Shown here: positions 1 through 6,055 of the stretch, piece after piece
Layout: every line of letters starts with the position of its first letter
How positions within the stretch are numbered: position 1 is the stretch's first letter
Origin: Nitrospirota bacterium
GTDB lineage: Bacteria; Nitrospirota; Leptospirillia; Leptospirillales; Leptospirillaceae
Direction of reading: 5' to 3'
NCBI GenBank assembly: GCA_021828525.1
Contig: JAJZGM010000082.1
Location: forward strand, 1-6,055
Length of the DNA: 6,055 nucleotides
Notes under the pieces: generated by a model
The model's input: the letters and a program-made list of their open reading frames with translations, nothing else
Database searches by the model: none
What the model was told of the DNA's origin: nothing
Program-made: the position numbers and the translations under genes

Positions 1-1
1 T

Positions 2-199
2 TCCGAGTCGCAGGCGATGGTTCTCGGACGGCTTGTCCAGGGGGATTTCGTCATCCTGTCGCCCCTCTGCTCGCCTTATCTCTCCCAGGAGATGGGGATC
101 GTCACCCGGTCAGGGAACAAACGGGAGGCCAGGGCTTTCGAGGACTATCTCCTGGGGGCCAAGGCCCAGGGATACCTGATGACGCACGGTTACCATTGA
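2..199 (+). CDS. modA: Molybdate ABC transporter substrate-binding protein ModA, C-terminal fragment
   Basis: This is the last 65 codons of a reading frame that enters from the left edge of the window, so the true start is outside. In the family, ModA is the periplasmic protein that captures molybdate (or tungstate) and delivers it to ModB. The visible end has the layout typical of type-II binding proteins of this family: a strand reading GIVTRSGNK, then a helix with ARAFEDYLL, then a short tail ending YLMTHGYH. This matches the usual ModA ending, in which a residue-rich 'ARAFxDYLLS..GQ..L...GY' helix closes the second lobe. The ligand-binding residues lie upstream and cannot be checked. The stop lies 16 bases before modB, which fits an operon. 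The assignment leans strongly on the neighbouring modB and modC; from the fragment alone one could only say a binding protein of the molybdate/sulfate type. Confidence 0.8.
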   Translation, partial: SESQAMVLGRLVQGDFVILSPLCSPYLSQEMGIVTRSGNKREARAFEDYLLGAKAQGYLMTHGYH

Positions 200-202
200 C
201 CA

Positions 203-208
203 GGGAGG
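203..208 (+). promoter_or_regulatory. Shine-Dalgarno site for modB
   Basis: The sequence GGGAGG lies 7 bases before the ATG at 216, in the 16-base gap after modA. It is a near-perfect match to the anti-SD and supports the chosen modB start. Confidence 0.7.
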
Positions 209-215
209 GCGGATC

Positions 216-896
216 ATGATCCATTCGGCCCTGTCGGTCACGGTGGCCCTCTCCTTCCTGACGGCCACGATCCTCTCCGTCCTGAGTCTGCCCCTGGCCG
301 GATGGATCGTCTTCTCCCGGAGTTCCTGGACGACGCTCGGAGAGTCGATCCTGACGCTCACCCTCGTCCTTCCCCCGGCCGTCCTGGGTTATCTTCTTCT
401 GGTGGTCTTCAGTCCGGACAGCCTTCCGGGATCCCTCATGGCCCGTCTGCTTGGTCATCCTCTTCCCTTTTCCTTCGCCGGCCTCCTCTTGGCCTCCCTG
501 ATCTACAGCCTCCCCTTCTCGGTTCAGCCGGTCGCCCAGTCCTTTCGGCAGATTCCGCTCCGGACCATCGAAATGGCGCGGATCCTGGGAGCGCGTCCTT
601 TCACGGTCTTCCGGAAGATCGTGGTCCCGATGTCGCTTCCCGGGCTGGCGACGGGATGGGTTCTGGGATTTGCCCATACGGTGGGGGAGTTCGGAGTGGT
701 CATGATGGTGGGAGGAAATATCCCCGGCGAGACCCGGACCCTTTCCCTCAAGGCCTATGACGACCTTCTGTCGATGAAAGCGCACGGGGCCCGGGACTCG
801 GTTCTTATCCTTCTCCTGTTTTCCTCCGTCTCCCTTGTCGCCCTCAATCTCCTCCGACGGAAAGGGGTGGACCCCCATGCGCCCGATGCCCCTTGA
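216..896 (+). CDS. modB: Molybdate ABC transporter permease ModB
   Basis: This is a 226-residue inner-membrane permease, the usual length for ModB, which forms the homodimeric channel for molybdate. Hydrophobic segments are visible at about residues 8-34, 44-65, 83-103, 137-157 and 194-213, consistent with five membrane helices. The cytoplasmic EAA-type coupling loop that docks on the ATPase is at 119-138 (EMARILGARPFTVFRKIVVP). It is followed by the ModB hallmark GEFG (157-160) and GGNIPGETRTLSLKAYD (166-182). These last motifs separate ModB from the related sulfate permeases CysT/CysW. The ATG start has a good SD 7 bases upstream. The 3' end overlaps modC by 20 bases, so translation of the two is probably coupled. 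Nothing looks truncated or shifted. Confidence 0.95.
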   Translation: MIHSALSVTVALSFLTATILSVLSLPLAGWIVFSRSSWTTLGESILTLTLVLPPAVLGYLLLVVFSPDSLPGSLMARLLGHPLPFSFAGLLLASLIYSLPFSVQPVAQSFRQIPLRTIEMARILGARPFTVFRKIVVPMSLPGLATGWVLGFAHTVGEFGVVMMVGGNIPGETRTLSLKAYDDLLSMKAHGARDSVLILLLFSSVSLVALNLLRRKGVDPHAPDAP

Positions 897-1692
897 GGTC
901 GATCTCGTCCTGCCAAGGCTGGGAGCGACCCCTTCCGGGAGGCGGGTCGTCTTCACCCTCTCCCGGGACTCCGGAATTCTGGGACTCTGCGGACCTTCGG
1001 GATCGGGGAAGACGACGCTTTTGCGGGTGATGGCCGGTCTTTGTCCCAAAGCCTCGGGGGTCGTCCGGGTGGATGGGGTTCCCTGGCTTGACAGCAACCT
1101 GGGAACGGATCTCCCTTTGGAAGGGAGGTCCGTGGCGTATCTCCCTCAGGGAGTCTCTCTCTTTCCCCACATGAATGTCCGGGAGAATCTTGTCTTTGCT
1201 TCCCGGCTGGCGGGGTCCGCACGCGTTGTGAAAAGGCCGCCTTCGACAGGAAGGCTTGCCGGGTTCAGGTCATTCTGGAGGGCCAGGGGTCTTCCCGGAT
1301 GGGCGCAGGAGGTCGTCGAGCTTTTCGGGGTCTCCCGCCTCCTTGAAAAAAGGAGCGGGGAGCTCTCCGGCGGACAGGTCACACGGATCGCTCTGGCCAG
1401 GTGCTTTCTCAGATCTGCCCGGCTTTACCTTCTCGACGAGCCCTTTGCGGGAGTCGATCCGGAGGGCCGGGCCAGTCTGGGCCGGATATTGGCCGGACTC
1501 CTGGCAAGGCGGCAGGCGATGGCCCTTCTGGTCACCCATACGCCGGACGAGCTTTGTTCCCTGGCCGGCGGAATGGTCCGTCTTCTTCCGGAAGAGGACG
1601 GGGACGGGAGTCCTGGCGTTCCGGTCTCCCCGGGAAGAATGTCGGAGACTGAGGCAAGGGGCCTTCTCGCCAGAAGCGGAGGATGGGAATGA
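877..1692 (+). CDS. modC: Molybdate ABC transporter ATP-binding protein ModC, short form without MOP domain
   Basis: This is the 271-residue ATPase that powers ModB from the cytoplasmic face. All nucleotide-binding motifs are present: Walker A GPSGSGKTT (39-47), Q-loop around Q91 (AYLPQGVSLFPHMNVREN), signature LSGGQ (163-167), Walker B LYLLDE (183-188), D-loop AGVD (191-194) and switch histidine H221 (VTHTPDE). ModC proteins are usually about 350 residues, with a C-terminal molybdate-binding MOP domain. Here only about 45 residues follow the switch region, so the MOP domain is missing. After the signature the usual (Q/R)QR is replaced by VTR. An Arg/Pro-rich stretch at about 113-142 lies between the Q-loop and the signature, longer than normal. 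I chose the ATG at 877 (AAGGGG 9 bases upstream, overlapping modB by 20 bases). An ATG at 886 or a TTG at 835 are alternatives. The modA and modB context makes the substrate assignment firm although the domain is generic. Confidence 0.9.
   Translation: MRPMPLEVDLVLPRLGATPSGRRVVFTLSRDSGILGLCGPSGSGKTTLLRVMAGLCPKASGVVRVDGVPWLDSNLGTDLPLEGRSVAYLPQGVSLFPHMNVRENLVFASRLAGSARVVKRPPSTGRLAGFRSFWRARGLPGWAQEVVELFGVSRLLEKRSGELSGGQVTRIALARCFLRSARLYLLDEPFAGVDPEGRASLGRILAGLLARRQAMALLVTHTPDELCSLAGGMVRLLPEEDGDGSPGVPVSPGRMSETEARGLLARSGGWE
1678..1682 (+). promoter_or_regulatory. Shine-Dalgarno site that decides the start of the Spy-like gene
   Basis: GGAGG lies inside the end of modC. It directly abuts an ATG at 1683 (spacing zero, too close) but is 6 bases before the ATG at 1689, which favours 1689 as the real start. 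That ATG forms an ATGA overlap with the modC stop codon (1690-1692), a classic arrangement for coupled translation. Confidence 0.65.
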
Positions 1693-2186
1693 ATGCGGGT
1701 ATCAGGACAGGAATCCTTGTGGCGGGGACTCTTCTCCTCACCCATCCCGGAGGAGTCTCGGCCCACGGAATGATGCCGGCCGACATGGCCTCTCTTGCTC
1801 CGGGCCGGGTCATCGCCGTCATGGAGTCCGACTTTCTGGTCCCGGATGGTTTCGGGCGGCTTCCCGGACCCCTTTTTTACCTGGGCCACAAAAAGGCGCT
1901 CGGACTCTCCCGGCACCAGATCGAGAAGATCCGGAACATCGCCCGGACCATCATGCCGGCGACCGTACGGCAAGGGATGGCGATCGAGGCCCTCAAGAGA
2001 AGAGTCGTCCGTCTCTCCGACGGCCGGAAACCCCTGAGGGAGGAAGAGCTCCGGAGAGTTCTCGGTCGGATCGGAATGATGGAATCGAAGGCAGACCTTG
2101 ACCACATCCTGGCCCATCGGGCCTGTCTGGATCTTCTGACCCCCGGGCAGCGGAATCGGCTGTTTGCCCTTCTCTCCTCCCGCTAG
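1689..2186 (+). CDS. Exported Spy/CpxP-like (LTxxQ family) periplasmic protein
   Basis: This 165-residue protein starts with a short basic region (R6) and a hydrophobic core (about 9-18), then a likely signal peptidase site after VSA (A25), so it should be periplasmic. The rest is mostly helical and charged. It carries the two spaced motifs of the Spy/CpxP family: LGLSRHQIEKI (71-81) and LLTPGQRNRL (149-158), the second a clear LTxxQ. Between them is a long helical stretch with Leu/Arg/Glu repeats. Known family members (Spy, CpxP, ZraP, CnrX-like) are periplasmic chaperones or metal-stress sensors, and the length is normal. The mature N-terminus is rich in His and Met (HGMMPADM), which might bind metal, but this is inference. 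There is one cysteine, at 146. The gene overlaps the modC stop (ATGA), so it is made with the molybdate importer. The specific role is unknown; an ATG at 1683 would add two residues. Confidence 0.75.
   Translation: MNAGIRTGILVAGTLLLTHPGGVSAHGMMPADMASLAPGRVIAVMESDFLVPDGFGRLPGPLFYLGHKKALGLSRHQIEKIRNIARTIMPATVRQGMAIEALKRRVVRLSDGRKPLREEELRRVLGRIGMMESKADLDHILAHRACLDLLTPGQRNRLFALLSSR
2183..2186. other. Shared CTAG double stop of two convergent operons
   Basis: The tetramer CTAG reads as TAG on both strands. TAG at 2184-2186 ends the plus-strand Spy-like gene, and CTA at 2183-2185 is the reverse complement of the polX TAG. The two genes therefore overlap by 4 bases tail to tail, with no spacer that could hold a dedicated terminator. 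Confidence 0.95.
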
Positions 2187-3943
2187 ACGAATTTCGCTTC
2201 ATCCTCCGGCCCGCTCCGGGTCTTCCTCTTCCGGAGAAAGTCCAGAAGCTCTCCCAAAGGGCGGGCATTGATGACATCTGAAGCCTCGATCCATCCCCTC
2301 CGGGCCTGGCCCACCCCCCATTCGAGATTGTCGAACTCCCCCGTGGTGTGGGCATCGGAGTTGATGGCAAGCCGTACCCCCTCGTCTTTGGCCATGCGGC
2401 AGTAGATGTCGGTCAGGTCGAGGCGCTCCGGATGGGCGTTGACCTCAAGGGCCACCTGGCGCTCCCGGGCCTTTCTGAGAACCCGGAGCATGTCAAGGTC
2501 GTAGGGCTCCCGTTCCCCGATCAGGCGACCGGTGGGATGAGCCAGGATGTTGAACCGGGGATGGTCCATGGCCCGGAGGATGCGGGTCGTCTGGTCGGCC
2601 CGGGAGAGGGAGAATTTGCTGTGCACCGCCCCCACGACCAGGTCGAGAGACTCAAGAACGCTGTCGGGCAGGTCGAGCTGTCCGTCTTCGAGGATATCCA
2701 CTTCGATTCCCTTCAAGAGGGCGAGATCGGGAAAGAGGGAGCGGAGACGGTCGATTTCCTCTCCCTGGTCCCGGAGGGCGGCCGGACCAAGACCATGGAC
2801 CATCGTGAGGCGCCGGGAGTGGTCGGTGATGGCCAGATAGGACCATCCCCGGTCGCGTGCGGCCTCGGCCATCTCCCGGACACTGTTGTGGCCGTCGGTC
2901 CTCCGGGTGTGGGCGTGCAGGTCGCCCTTGAGGTCGGGGAGGGAGACAAGGGCGGGAAGGGGGCCCCGGGCGGACCTCTGGATCTCCCCGCGATCCTCCC
3001 GGAGCTCGGGAGGGATGATCGAAAGGCCCAGGATGCGGTAGACCGATTCCTCGGTCTCTCCGGCGACAAGGGTCTTCCCCCGGAAGACCCCGTATTCGTT
3101 GATCTTGAGCCCCCGGTCCTGGGCGAGCCTCCGGAGGGCGATATTGTGGGCCCGGGATCCGGTGAAGTAGACGAGGGCCGCCCCGAAGGAGGTGGGGGGC
3201 ATGACCCGGAGGTCGACCTGGATCCCGGAGGAGAGGACGACACTGGCTTTGGTTGAGCCGCTGGCGAGAACGCGGTCCACCCCCTCCCAGGAGACGAAGC
3301 TTTGGACGACGGGCTCCGGATCCTCCGTGGTGACAAGGACGTCGAGATCACCCACCGTTTCCTTCATCCGCCGGAAACTTCCGGCAACGACCACCTCCCG
3401 GACCCCCCGGACTCCCTTGAGGAGGGGGACCAGAGGTCTGGCATACTGGGCGGCTGTGGCCAGCTTGTAGCGGCGAACCTTGGCCAGTCTGGCCTCGACC
3501 GACTTTATGAGGCGCTCTTCTGAGCGGGGGCCGAATCCCCGGAGTTTGGCCACCCGGTGGTCCCGGAGCGCCCGGTAGAGTCCGTTGATATCGTGCACCC
3601 CGAGTTCCTCGTAGAAGGTCCGGACCTTCTTGGGACCGAGGCCGGGGATCTCGAGAAGGTCGGTCAGGTGGGGCGGAAACTCCTTCTGGAGCTTGTCCAG
3701 GGCCGACAGTCGTCCTGTGGACAGGATCTCCCGGATCTTTCCGTCGAGGTCCGTGCCCACCCCCGGGATCCGGGGAAGATGGCCGGTTTTGGAGAGGGCT
3801 TCGGAGAGGCTCTCCCCCCACTCCCCCACGGTCCGGGCGGCGTTTCGGTAGGCCCGGACCCGGAAGGGGTTGTCCCCGCGGACCTCAAGCAGATCGGCCA
3901 CCTGGTCGAAGATCCTCGCGATATCGGCATTGTGGACGAGCAT
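2183..3943 (-). CDS. polX: Bacterial DNA polymerase X with C-terminal PHP domain (PolX)
   Basis: This complete 586-residue PolX is close to the roughly 570 residues of the Bacillus enzyme. Family members fill short gaps in base-excision and break repair and carry a Mn-dependent 3'-5' exonuclease/AP endonuclease activity in the PHP domain. The N-terminal part holds helix-hairpin-helix turns (RIPGVGTDL at 58-66, IPGLGPKKV at 99-107, LRGFGPRSEERL at 134-145). The polymerase palm has GSFRR (188-192), GDLD with D199 and D201, and a third acidic residue D244 (IQVDLRV). The PHP domain has every expected metal ligand: DLHAHT (H343, H345), D350, TDH (374-375), GIEVD (E414), VHS (H441), LAHP (H469) and NSDAH (D530, H532). 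Both activities should be intact. The ATG is preceded by AAAGGGGGAGG. The gene lies 41 bases behind the TolC-like gene on the same strand, so it is probably cotranscribed with the efflux genes. Confidence 0.95.
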   Translation of the reverse strand: MLVHNADIARIFDQVADLLEVRGDNPFRVRAYRNAARTVGEWGESLSEALSKTGHLPRIPGVGTDLDGKIREILSTGRLSALDKLQKEFPPHLTDLLEIPGLGPKKVRTFYEELGVHDINGLYRALRDHRVAKLRGFGPRSEERLIKSVEARLAKVRRYKLATAAQYARPLVPLLKGVRGVREVVVAGSFRRMKETVGDLDVLVTTEDPEPVVQSFVSWEGVDRVLASGSTKASVVLSSGIQVDLRVMPPTSFGAALVYFTGSRAHNIALRRLAQDRGLKINEYGVFRGKTLVAGETEESVYRILGLSIIPPELREDRGEIQRSARGPLPALVSLPDLKGDLHAHTRRTDGHNSVREMAEAARDRGWSYLAITDHSRRLTMVHGLGPAALRDQGEEIDRLRSLFPDLALLKGIEVDILEDGQLDLPDSVLESLDLVVGAVHSKFSLSRADQTTRILRAMDHPRFNILAHPTGRLIGEREPYDLDMLRVLRKARERQVALEVNAHPERLDLTDIYCRMAKDEGVRLAINSDAHTTGEFDNLEWGVGQARRGWIEASDVINARPLGELLDFLRKRKTRSGPEDEAKFV

Positions 3944-3945
3944 CG

Positions 3946-3956
3946 CCTCCCCCTTT
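3946..3956 (-). promoter_or_regulatory. Shine-Dalgarno region for polX
   Basis: On the minus strand the bases before the polX ATG read AAAGGGGGAGG, then CG. The GGAGG is close to the start (2 bases), while the AAGGGGG part has more usual spacing. The site supports the start at 3943. Confidence 0.6.
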
Positions 3957-3962
3957 CTGTCC

Positions 3963-4004
3963 GAGACCCCCTCTCTCCCCTTTGTCAGGGAGGGGAGAGG
4001 TCTC
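3963..4004. repeat. GC-rich palindrome across the tolC stop codon
   Basis: Two nested inverted repeats are visible. An outer arm GAGACC (3963-3968) pairs with GGTCTC (3999-4004). An inner arm TCTCCCC (3974-3980) pairs with GGGGAGA (3992-3998), leaving an 11-base loop and a 5-base bulge. An alternative inner pairing of CTCCC (3975-3979) with GGGAG (3988-3992) is possible. The structure spans the last codons and stop of the tolC-like gene (3985-3987) and ends about 20 bases before the polX ATG. No T-run follows on either strand, so it is not a standard intrinsic terminator. It could be an mRNA stability or attenuation hairpin, or a copy of a dispersed REP-like palindrome; one copy alone cannot tell. 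Confidence 0.5.
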
Positions 4005-5400
4005 CCACGGCGTAATGGTAAAGAACGACCTTCTGGGCCAGGGAATATTTGGCCGTGACCAGATCGGCCCGGGCCTTTCGAAGCGAGGTCTGGGCGTCGA
4101 TCACATCGAGGGCCGTCGCCATCCCTGCGCTGTAGGAGCCTTCCTCGAGACGGTCGTATTCGAGGGCGTTGGAAAGTTCGGCCCGGCTTTCGGCCAGCTC
4201 CTGCCGGGCCTCCACGATGTCGAGGTAGGCCTGGCGGACCTGCGAGGAGACCGAAAGCTCCGTCTCCTCCTTCTGGTGGATCGACTCGTTTAAAAAGGCC
4301 CTGGCCTGATGGATCTGGGCCAGGTTTCCGCCTCCCTCGAAGATGGGAATGTTGAGGACCCCTCCAAAGGCGAAGGAGGAATAGGGGCCGCTGGGAAGAG
4401 AGGGAAACCCCAGGGCCGACGGAGGAATCTGGGCCAGGAAGTACTGGGCCTGCCCGGTCAGGGAGGGATAGTTCTGGCGCCAGGTCACCTTGAGGTTCTC
4501 CTGGGCCGCATTGACCGAATGACGGGCCGCCAGAAGAGAGGGATTGGATTCGGCAGCCTTCTGGAGATCCGGCAGAAGGCGGGCCCGCAGTCCCTCGGGG
4601 AGCGGAAAGTCGGTGACGGGAACATAGTGTTTTTCCGTAAGGTCTCCGAGGGTGGTGGCCAGGACAATCTGGGCTTTTTTCCGGACGTTCACCGCCTGGA
4701 TCCTCCCCAGGAGGGCGTTGGCCAGGTTGACTTTAGCCTGGGTCACGTCGGCCTTCAGGCCCATGCCGGCCTTGAGCCGCATGAGGGAGGCGTCGAGATG
4801 GTTGCGCGCGTCGATCACATTGAGCCTGGTCACCTTTTCCTGCTCGATCGCCTCGATCAGGGCATAGTAGGTCGTTTCCACATCCCGGACGATCGACTGG
4901 GAGGTTTCGAGATAGGCATCCTTCTGGGCTCTTAAGGACCATTTTCTCTGGGAGATCTGGGAGGTGGTCCGGCCAAAGTCGAAGATCAGCTGCGTGAGGG
5001 TCACGGTCATGAGCTGGACATCGACAAACTGGTAGTTCGGAAAGAGAAAAAATCCGAGAAAGCTGTTTGCATAGGTGTTCTGGTAGGAAGCCTGGAGCTG
5101 GGGAAGGTAACTCGAACGGGCCTGGGTCTCCGTGGCCCGGAGATTCCGGATCCGGTCCTGGTCGATCTTCCGGAGCGGACGAAGGTGGAGGGCCCGGCGA
5201 ACGGCCTCCTTCATCGTGATCGGAAGCCCCGAAAGATTCGGAGAGGTCAACGCCTCCTCCGTTGTCGTCCGGGACTGGGCCTTGGCCTCCCCGGCTTGGC
5301 CCCCGACAAGAAGCAGGGCTAAAAAAAGGGCGGAGAGTTCCCTTCGGACGGGGGCTCTCCCGACTGTTCCGGACCGGATTGGATCAAACCATGTCATCAT
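3985..5400 (-). CDS. TolC-family outer-membrane efflux protein
   Basis: This 471-residue protein has the length and two-repeat layout of the outer-membrane efflux (OEP/TolC) family, whose trimers form a channel from periplasm to outside. A signal peptide is visible: basic R19-R20, hydrophobic core about 22-33 and likely cleavage after AKA (A41). Repeat one spans about 62-255 and repeat two about 277-466. Each has the strand/turn motif of the barrel, QLIFDFGRTTSQI (137-149) and NIPIFEGGGNLAQI (350-363). Each also has the long coiled-coil helices with matched motifs, AGMGLKADVTQAKVNLANA (211-229) and AGMATALDVIDAQTSLRKA (425-443). There is no N-terminal lipobox, so it does not look like a lipoprotein. 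GGGAG at 5405-5409 precedes ATGs at 5400 (spacing 4) and 5397 (spacing 7); the second may be the true start. It follows an ABC-2 permease by 28 bases, so it is probably the outer channel for that exporter. Confidence 0.93.
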   Translation of the reverse strand: MMTWFDPIRSGTVGRAPVRRELSALFLALLLVGGQAGEAKAQSRTTTEEALTSPNLSGLPITMKEAVRRALHLRPLRKIDQDRIRNLRATETQARSSYLPQLQASYQNTYANSFLGFFLFPNYQFVDVQLMTVTLTQLIFDFGRTTSQISQRKWSLRAQKDAYLETSQSIVRDVETTYYALIEAIEQEKVTRLNVIDARNHLDASLMRLKAGMGLKADVTQAKVNLANALLGRIQAVNVRKKAQIVLATTLGDLTEKHYVPVTDFPLPEGLRARLLPDLQKAAESNPSLLAARHSVNAAQENLKVTWRQNYPSLTGQAQYFLAQIPPSALGFPSLPSGPYSSFAFGGVLNIPIFEGGGNLAQIHQARAFLNESIHQKEETELSVSSQVRQAYLDIVEARQELAESRAELSNALEYDRLEEGSYSAGMATALDVIDAQTSLRKARADLVTAKYSLAQKVVLYHYAVGDLSPP

Positions 5401-5428
5401 GCGTCTCCCGCCGTTTGGGTGTTTCTGA

Positions 5429-6055
5429 TCAGTCGAGCGCCTTCCGGAAGCGCAGGGTGGAGAGTGTCAGAAGGCCGATCCCGATCCCCGCCAACGCCAG
5501 AAGGTCGGGCCAGAGGACCGCGATCCCGACCCCCTTTAAAAAGGTGGCCCGGATCACGACCAGATAGTAGCGGAGGGGGTCCAGGTAGGTCACCCACTGC
5601 ATGGGCCGGGACATGCTGGCGATCGGAAAGCTGAATCCCGACAGGGTGAACATGGGATTCGAGACGAAGAAGTTCAACCCGAAGGCCTGCTGCTGGGTCC
5701 GGACCATGGTGGAAATCAGGAGTCCCAGACCCAGGGTGCTCAGGAGAAAGAGTCCGGTTCCCAGCATCAGGATGAAGGGATTGCCCACGAAGGGCACCTG
5801 GAACCAGAGGACTCCGAAAAGGGCCACGAGAACGGTCTCGGCAAATCCGATCAGAAAGAAGGGGATCGTTTTTCCCAGAATGAATTCGTAGGGGCGGATG
5901 GGAGAGACCATGATCTGTTCGAGCGTCCCGATCTCCCGCTCCCGGACGACGGCGGAGGCGGTCAGGGAGACGGTGAGGATCAGCGAAAGCGTTCCCACCA
6001 CCCCCGGGACGAAAAACCATCGTCCGTCCAGATTGGGGTTGAACCAGGGACGCTG
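5429..6055 (-). CDS. ABC-2 type exporter permease (YhhJ/YbhR/YbhS-like), C-terminal part
   Basis: This open frame runs off the right edge, so only the last 208 residues are visible and the start is outside. An internal GTG at 5999-6001 is in frame but is not the start: coding continues upstream with WFNPNLDGRWFFVPG, the conserved loop entering the membrane in this family. That loop is followed by a helix (about 16-36), then VREREIGTLEQIMVSPI, the diagnostic cytoplasmic motif of ABC-2 drug/lipid exporters of the YhhJ and YbhR/YbhS type. Further hydrophobic segments lie at about 64-85, 92-117, 121-140 and 182-201. The segment before LDPLRYYLVVIRATFLKG also matches the family. Such permeases work with an ABC ATPase and often a periplasmic adaptor; those genes would lie to the right of this window. 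The downstream TolC-like gene completes a likely trans-envelope export system. The substrate cannot be deduced. Confidence 0.92.
   Translation of the reverse strand, partial: QRPWFNPNLDGRWFFVPGVVGTLSLILTVSLTASAVVREREIGTLEQIMVSPIRPYEFILGKTIPFFLIGFAETVLVALFGVLWFQVPFVGNPFILMLGTGLFLLSTLGLGLLISTMVRTQQQAFGLNFFVSNPMFTLSGFSFPIASMSRPMQWVTYLDPLRYYLVVIRATFLKGVGIAVLWPDLLALAGIGIGLLTLSTLRFRKALD

Noticed and set aside
835..876. TTG at 835 as the modC start
   Set aside because: It would lengthen the overlap with modB to 62 bases and add a leader without family similarity. ATG at 877 has a purine-rich site upstream and gives a normal ABC-domain N-terminus.
102..1097. A long minus-strand open frame (331 codons) opposite modA/modB/modC
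   Set aside because: It is highly charged, low-complexity and Arg/Gly/Pro-rich, shows no domain motif, and lies fully antisense to modB and the modC start, which have clear family motifs. It is a typical high-GC shadow frame.
1256..2101. A plus-strand open frame of 281 codons overlapping modC and the Spy-like gene
   Set aside because: It is in a different frame from both real genes, is Arg/Ser/Pro/Gly-rich with no motif, and the overlapped genes have motifs, SD sites and coupled starts and stops.
1425..2117. A minus-strand open frame of 230 codons opposite modC and the Spy-like gene
   Set aside because: There are no motifs, the composition is biased, and it is antisense to well-supported genes.
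2214..2236. A small inverted repeat CTCCGG/CCGGAG just past the Spy-like stop, considered as a terminator
   Set aside because: The stem is only 6 bp with an 11-base loop, lies within the polX coding end, and has no following T-run on either strand. Such CCGG-type matches are frequent by chance in this sequence.
2348..3256. A plus-strand open frame of 302 codons inside polX
   Set aside because: Its product is Gly/Pro/Asp/Val-rich with no recognisable motif, and it runs antisense to the complete PHP and palm domains of polX. High GC suppresses stops in this frame.
5999..6001. GTG as a start for the ABC-2 permease
   Set aside because: The frame stays open to the window edge and the upstream codons encode the conserved WFNPNL...FFVPG loop of the family, so the protein begins outside the window.

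Overview
The window is GC-rich and packed with genes. It holds six protein-coding genes in two converging operons, with almost no intergenic DNA. The longest gap is 41 bases, so no stretch over 300 bases lacks a gene. I see no tRNA, rRNA, CRISPR array or insertion sequence. The signal peptides, a TolC-type outer-membrane channel and a periplasmic Spy/CpxP-like protein point to a diderm (Gram-negative) bacterium. A bacterial PolX with a PHP domain is absent from most gammaproteobacteria but common in several deeper lineages. A Nitrospirota/Leptospirillum-type or similar GC-rich host would fit, but this is a guess and the sequence does not prove it.

Plus strand, 1-2186: the end of a molybdate-binding protein (modA), then the permease (modB), a compact ATPase (modC) and a small exported helical protein of the Spy/CpxP (LTxxQ) type. 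The last three genes are tightly linked: modC overlaps modB, and the small gene starts on an ATGA overlap with the modC stop. The first three form a high-affinity molybdate ABC importer. The fourth looks like a periplasmic chaperone or metal-stress protein made in step with the importer.

Minus strand, 6055-2183 (reading leftward): the C-terminal part of an ABC-2 type permease (YhhJ/YbhR/YbhS-like drug or lipid exporter), then a TolC-family outer-membrane efflux protein, then a complete bacterial DNA polymerase X with a PHP nuclease domain. The first two make a plausible inner-to-outer membrane export route. PolX is a DNA repair enzyme that appears to ride on the same transcript. A GC-rich palindrome sits across the tolC stop codon, between the efflux genes and polX.

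The two operons meet tail to tail. Their stop codons share the self-complementary tetramer CTAG at 2183-2186, so neither has its own untranslated terminator region. Nothing here amounts to a clearly new biological system. The points most worth a second look are the Spy-like gene coupled to the molybdate importer, the ModC without a MOP domain, the efflux-polX linkage with its palindrome, and the CTAG double stop.
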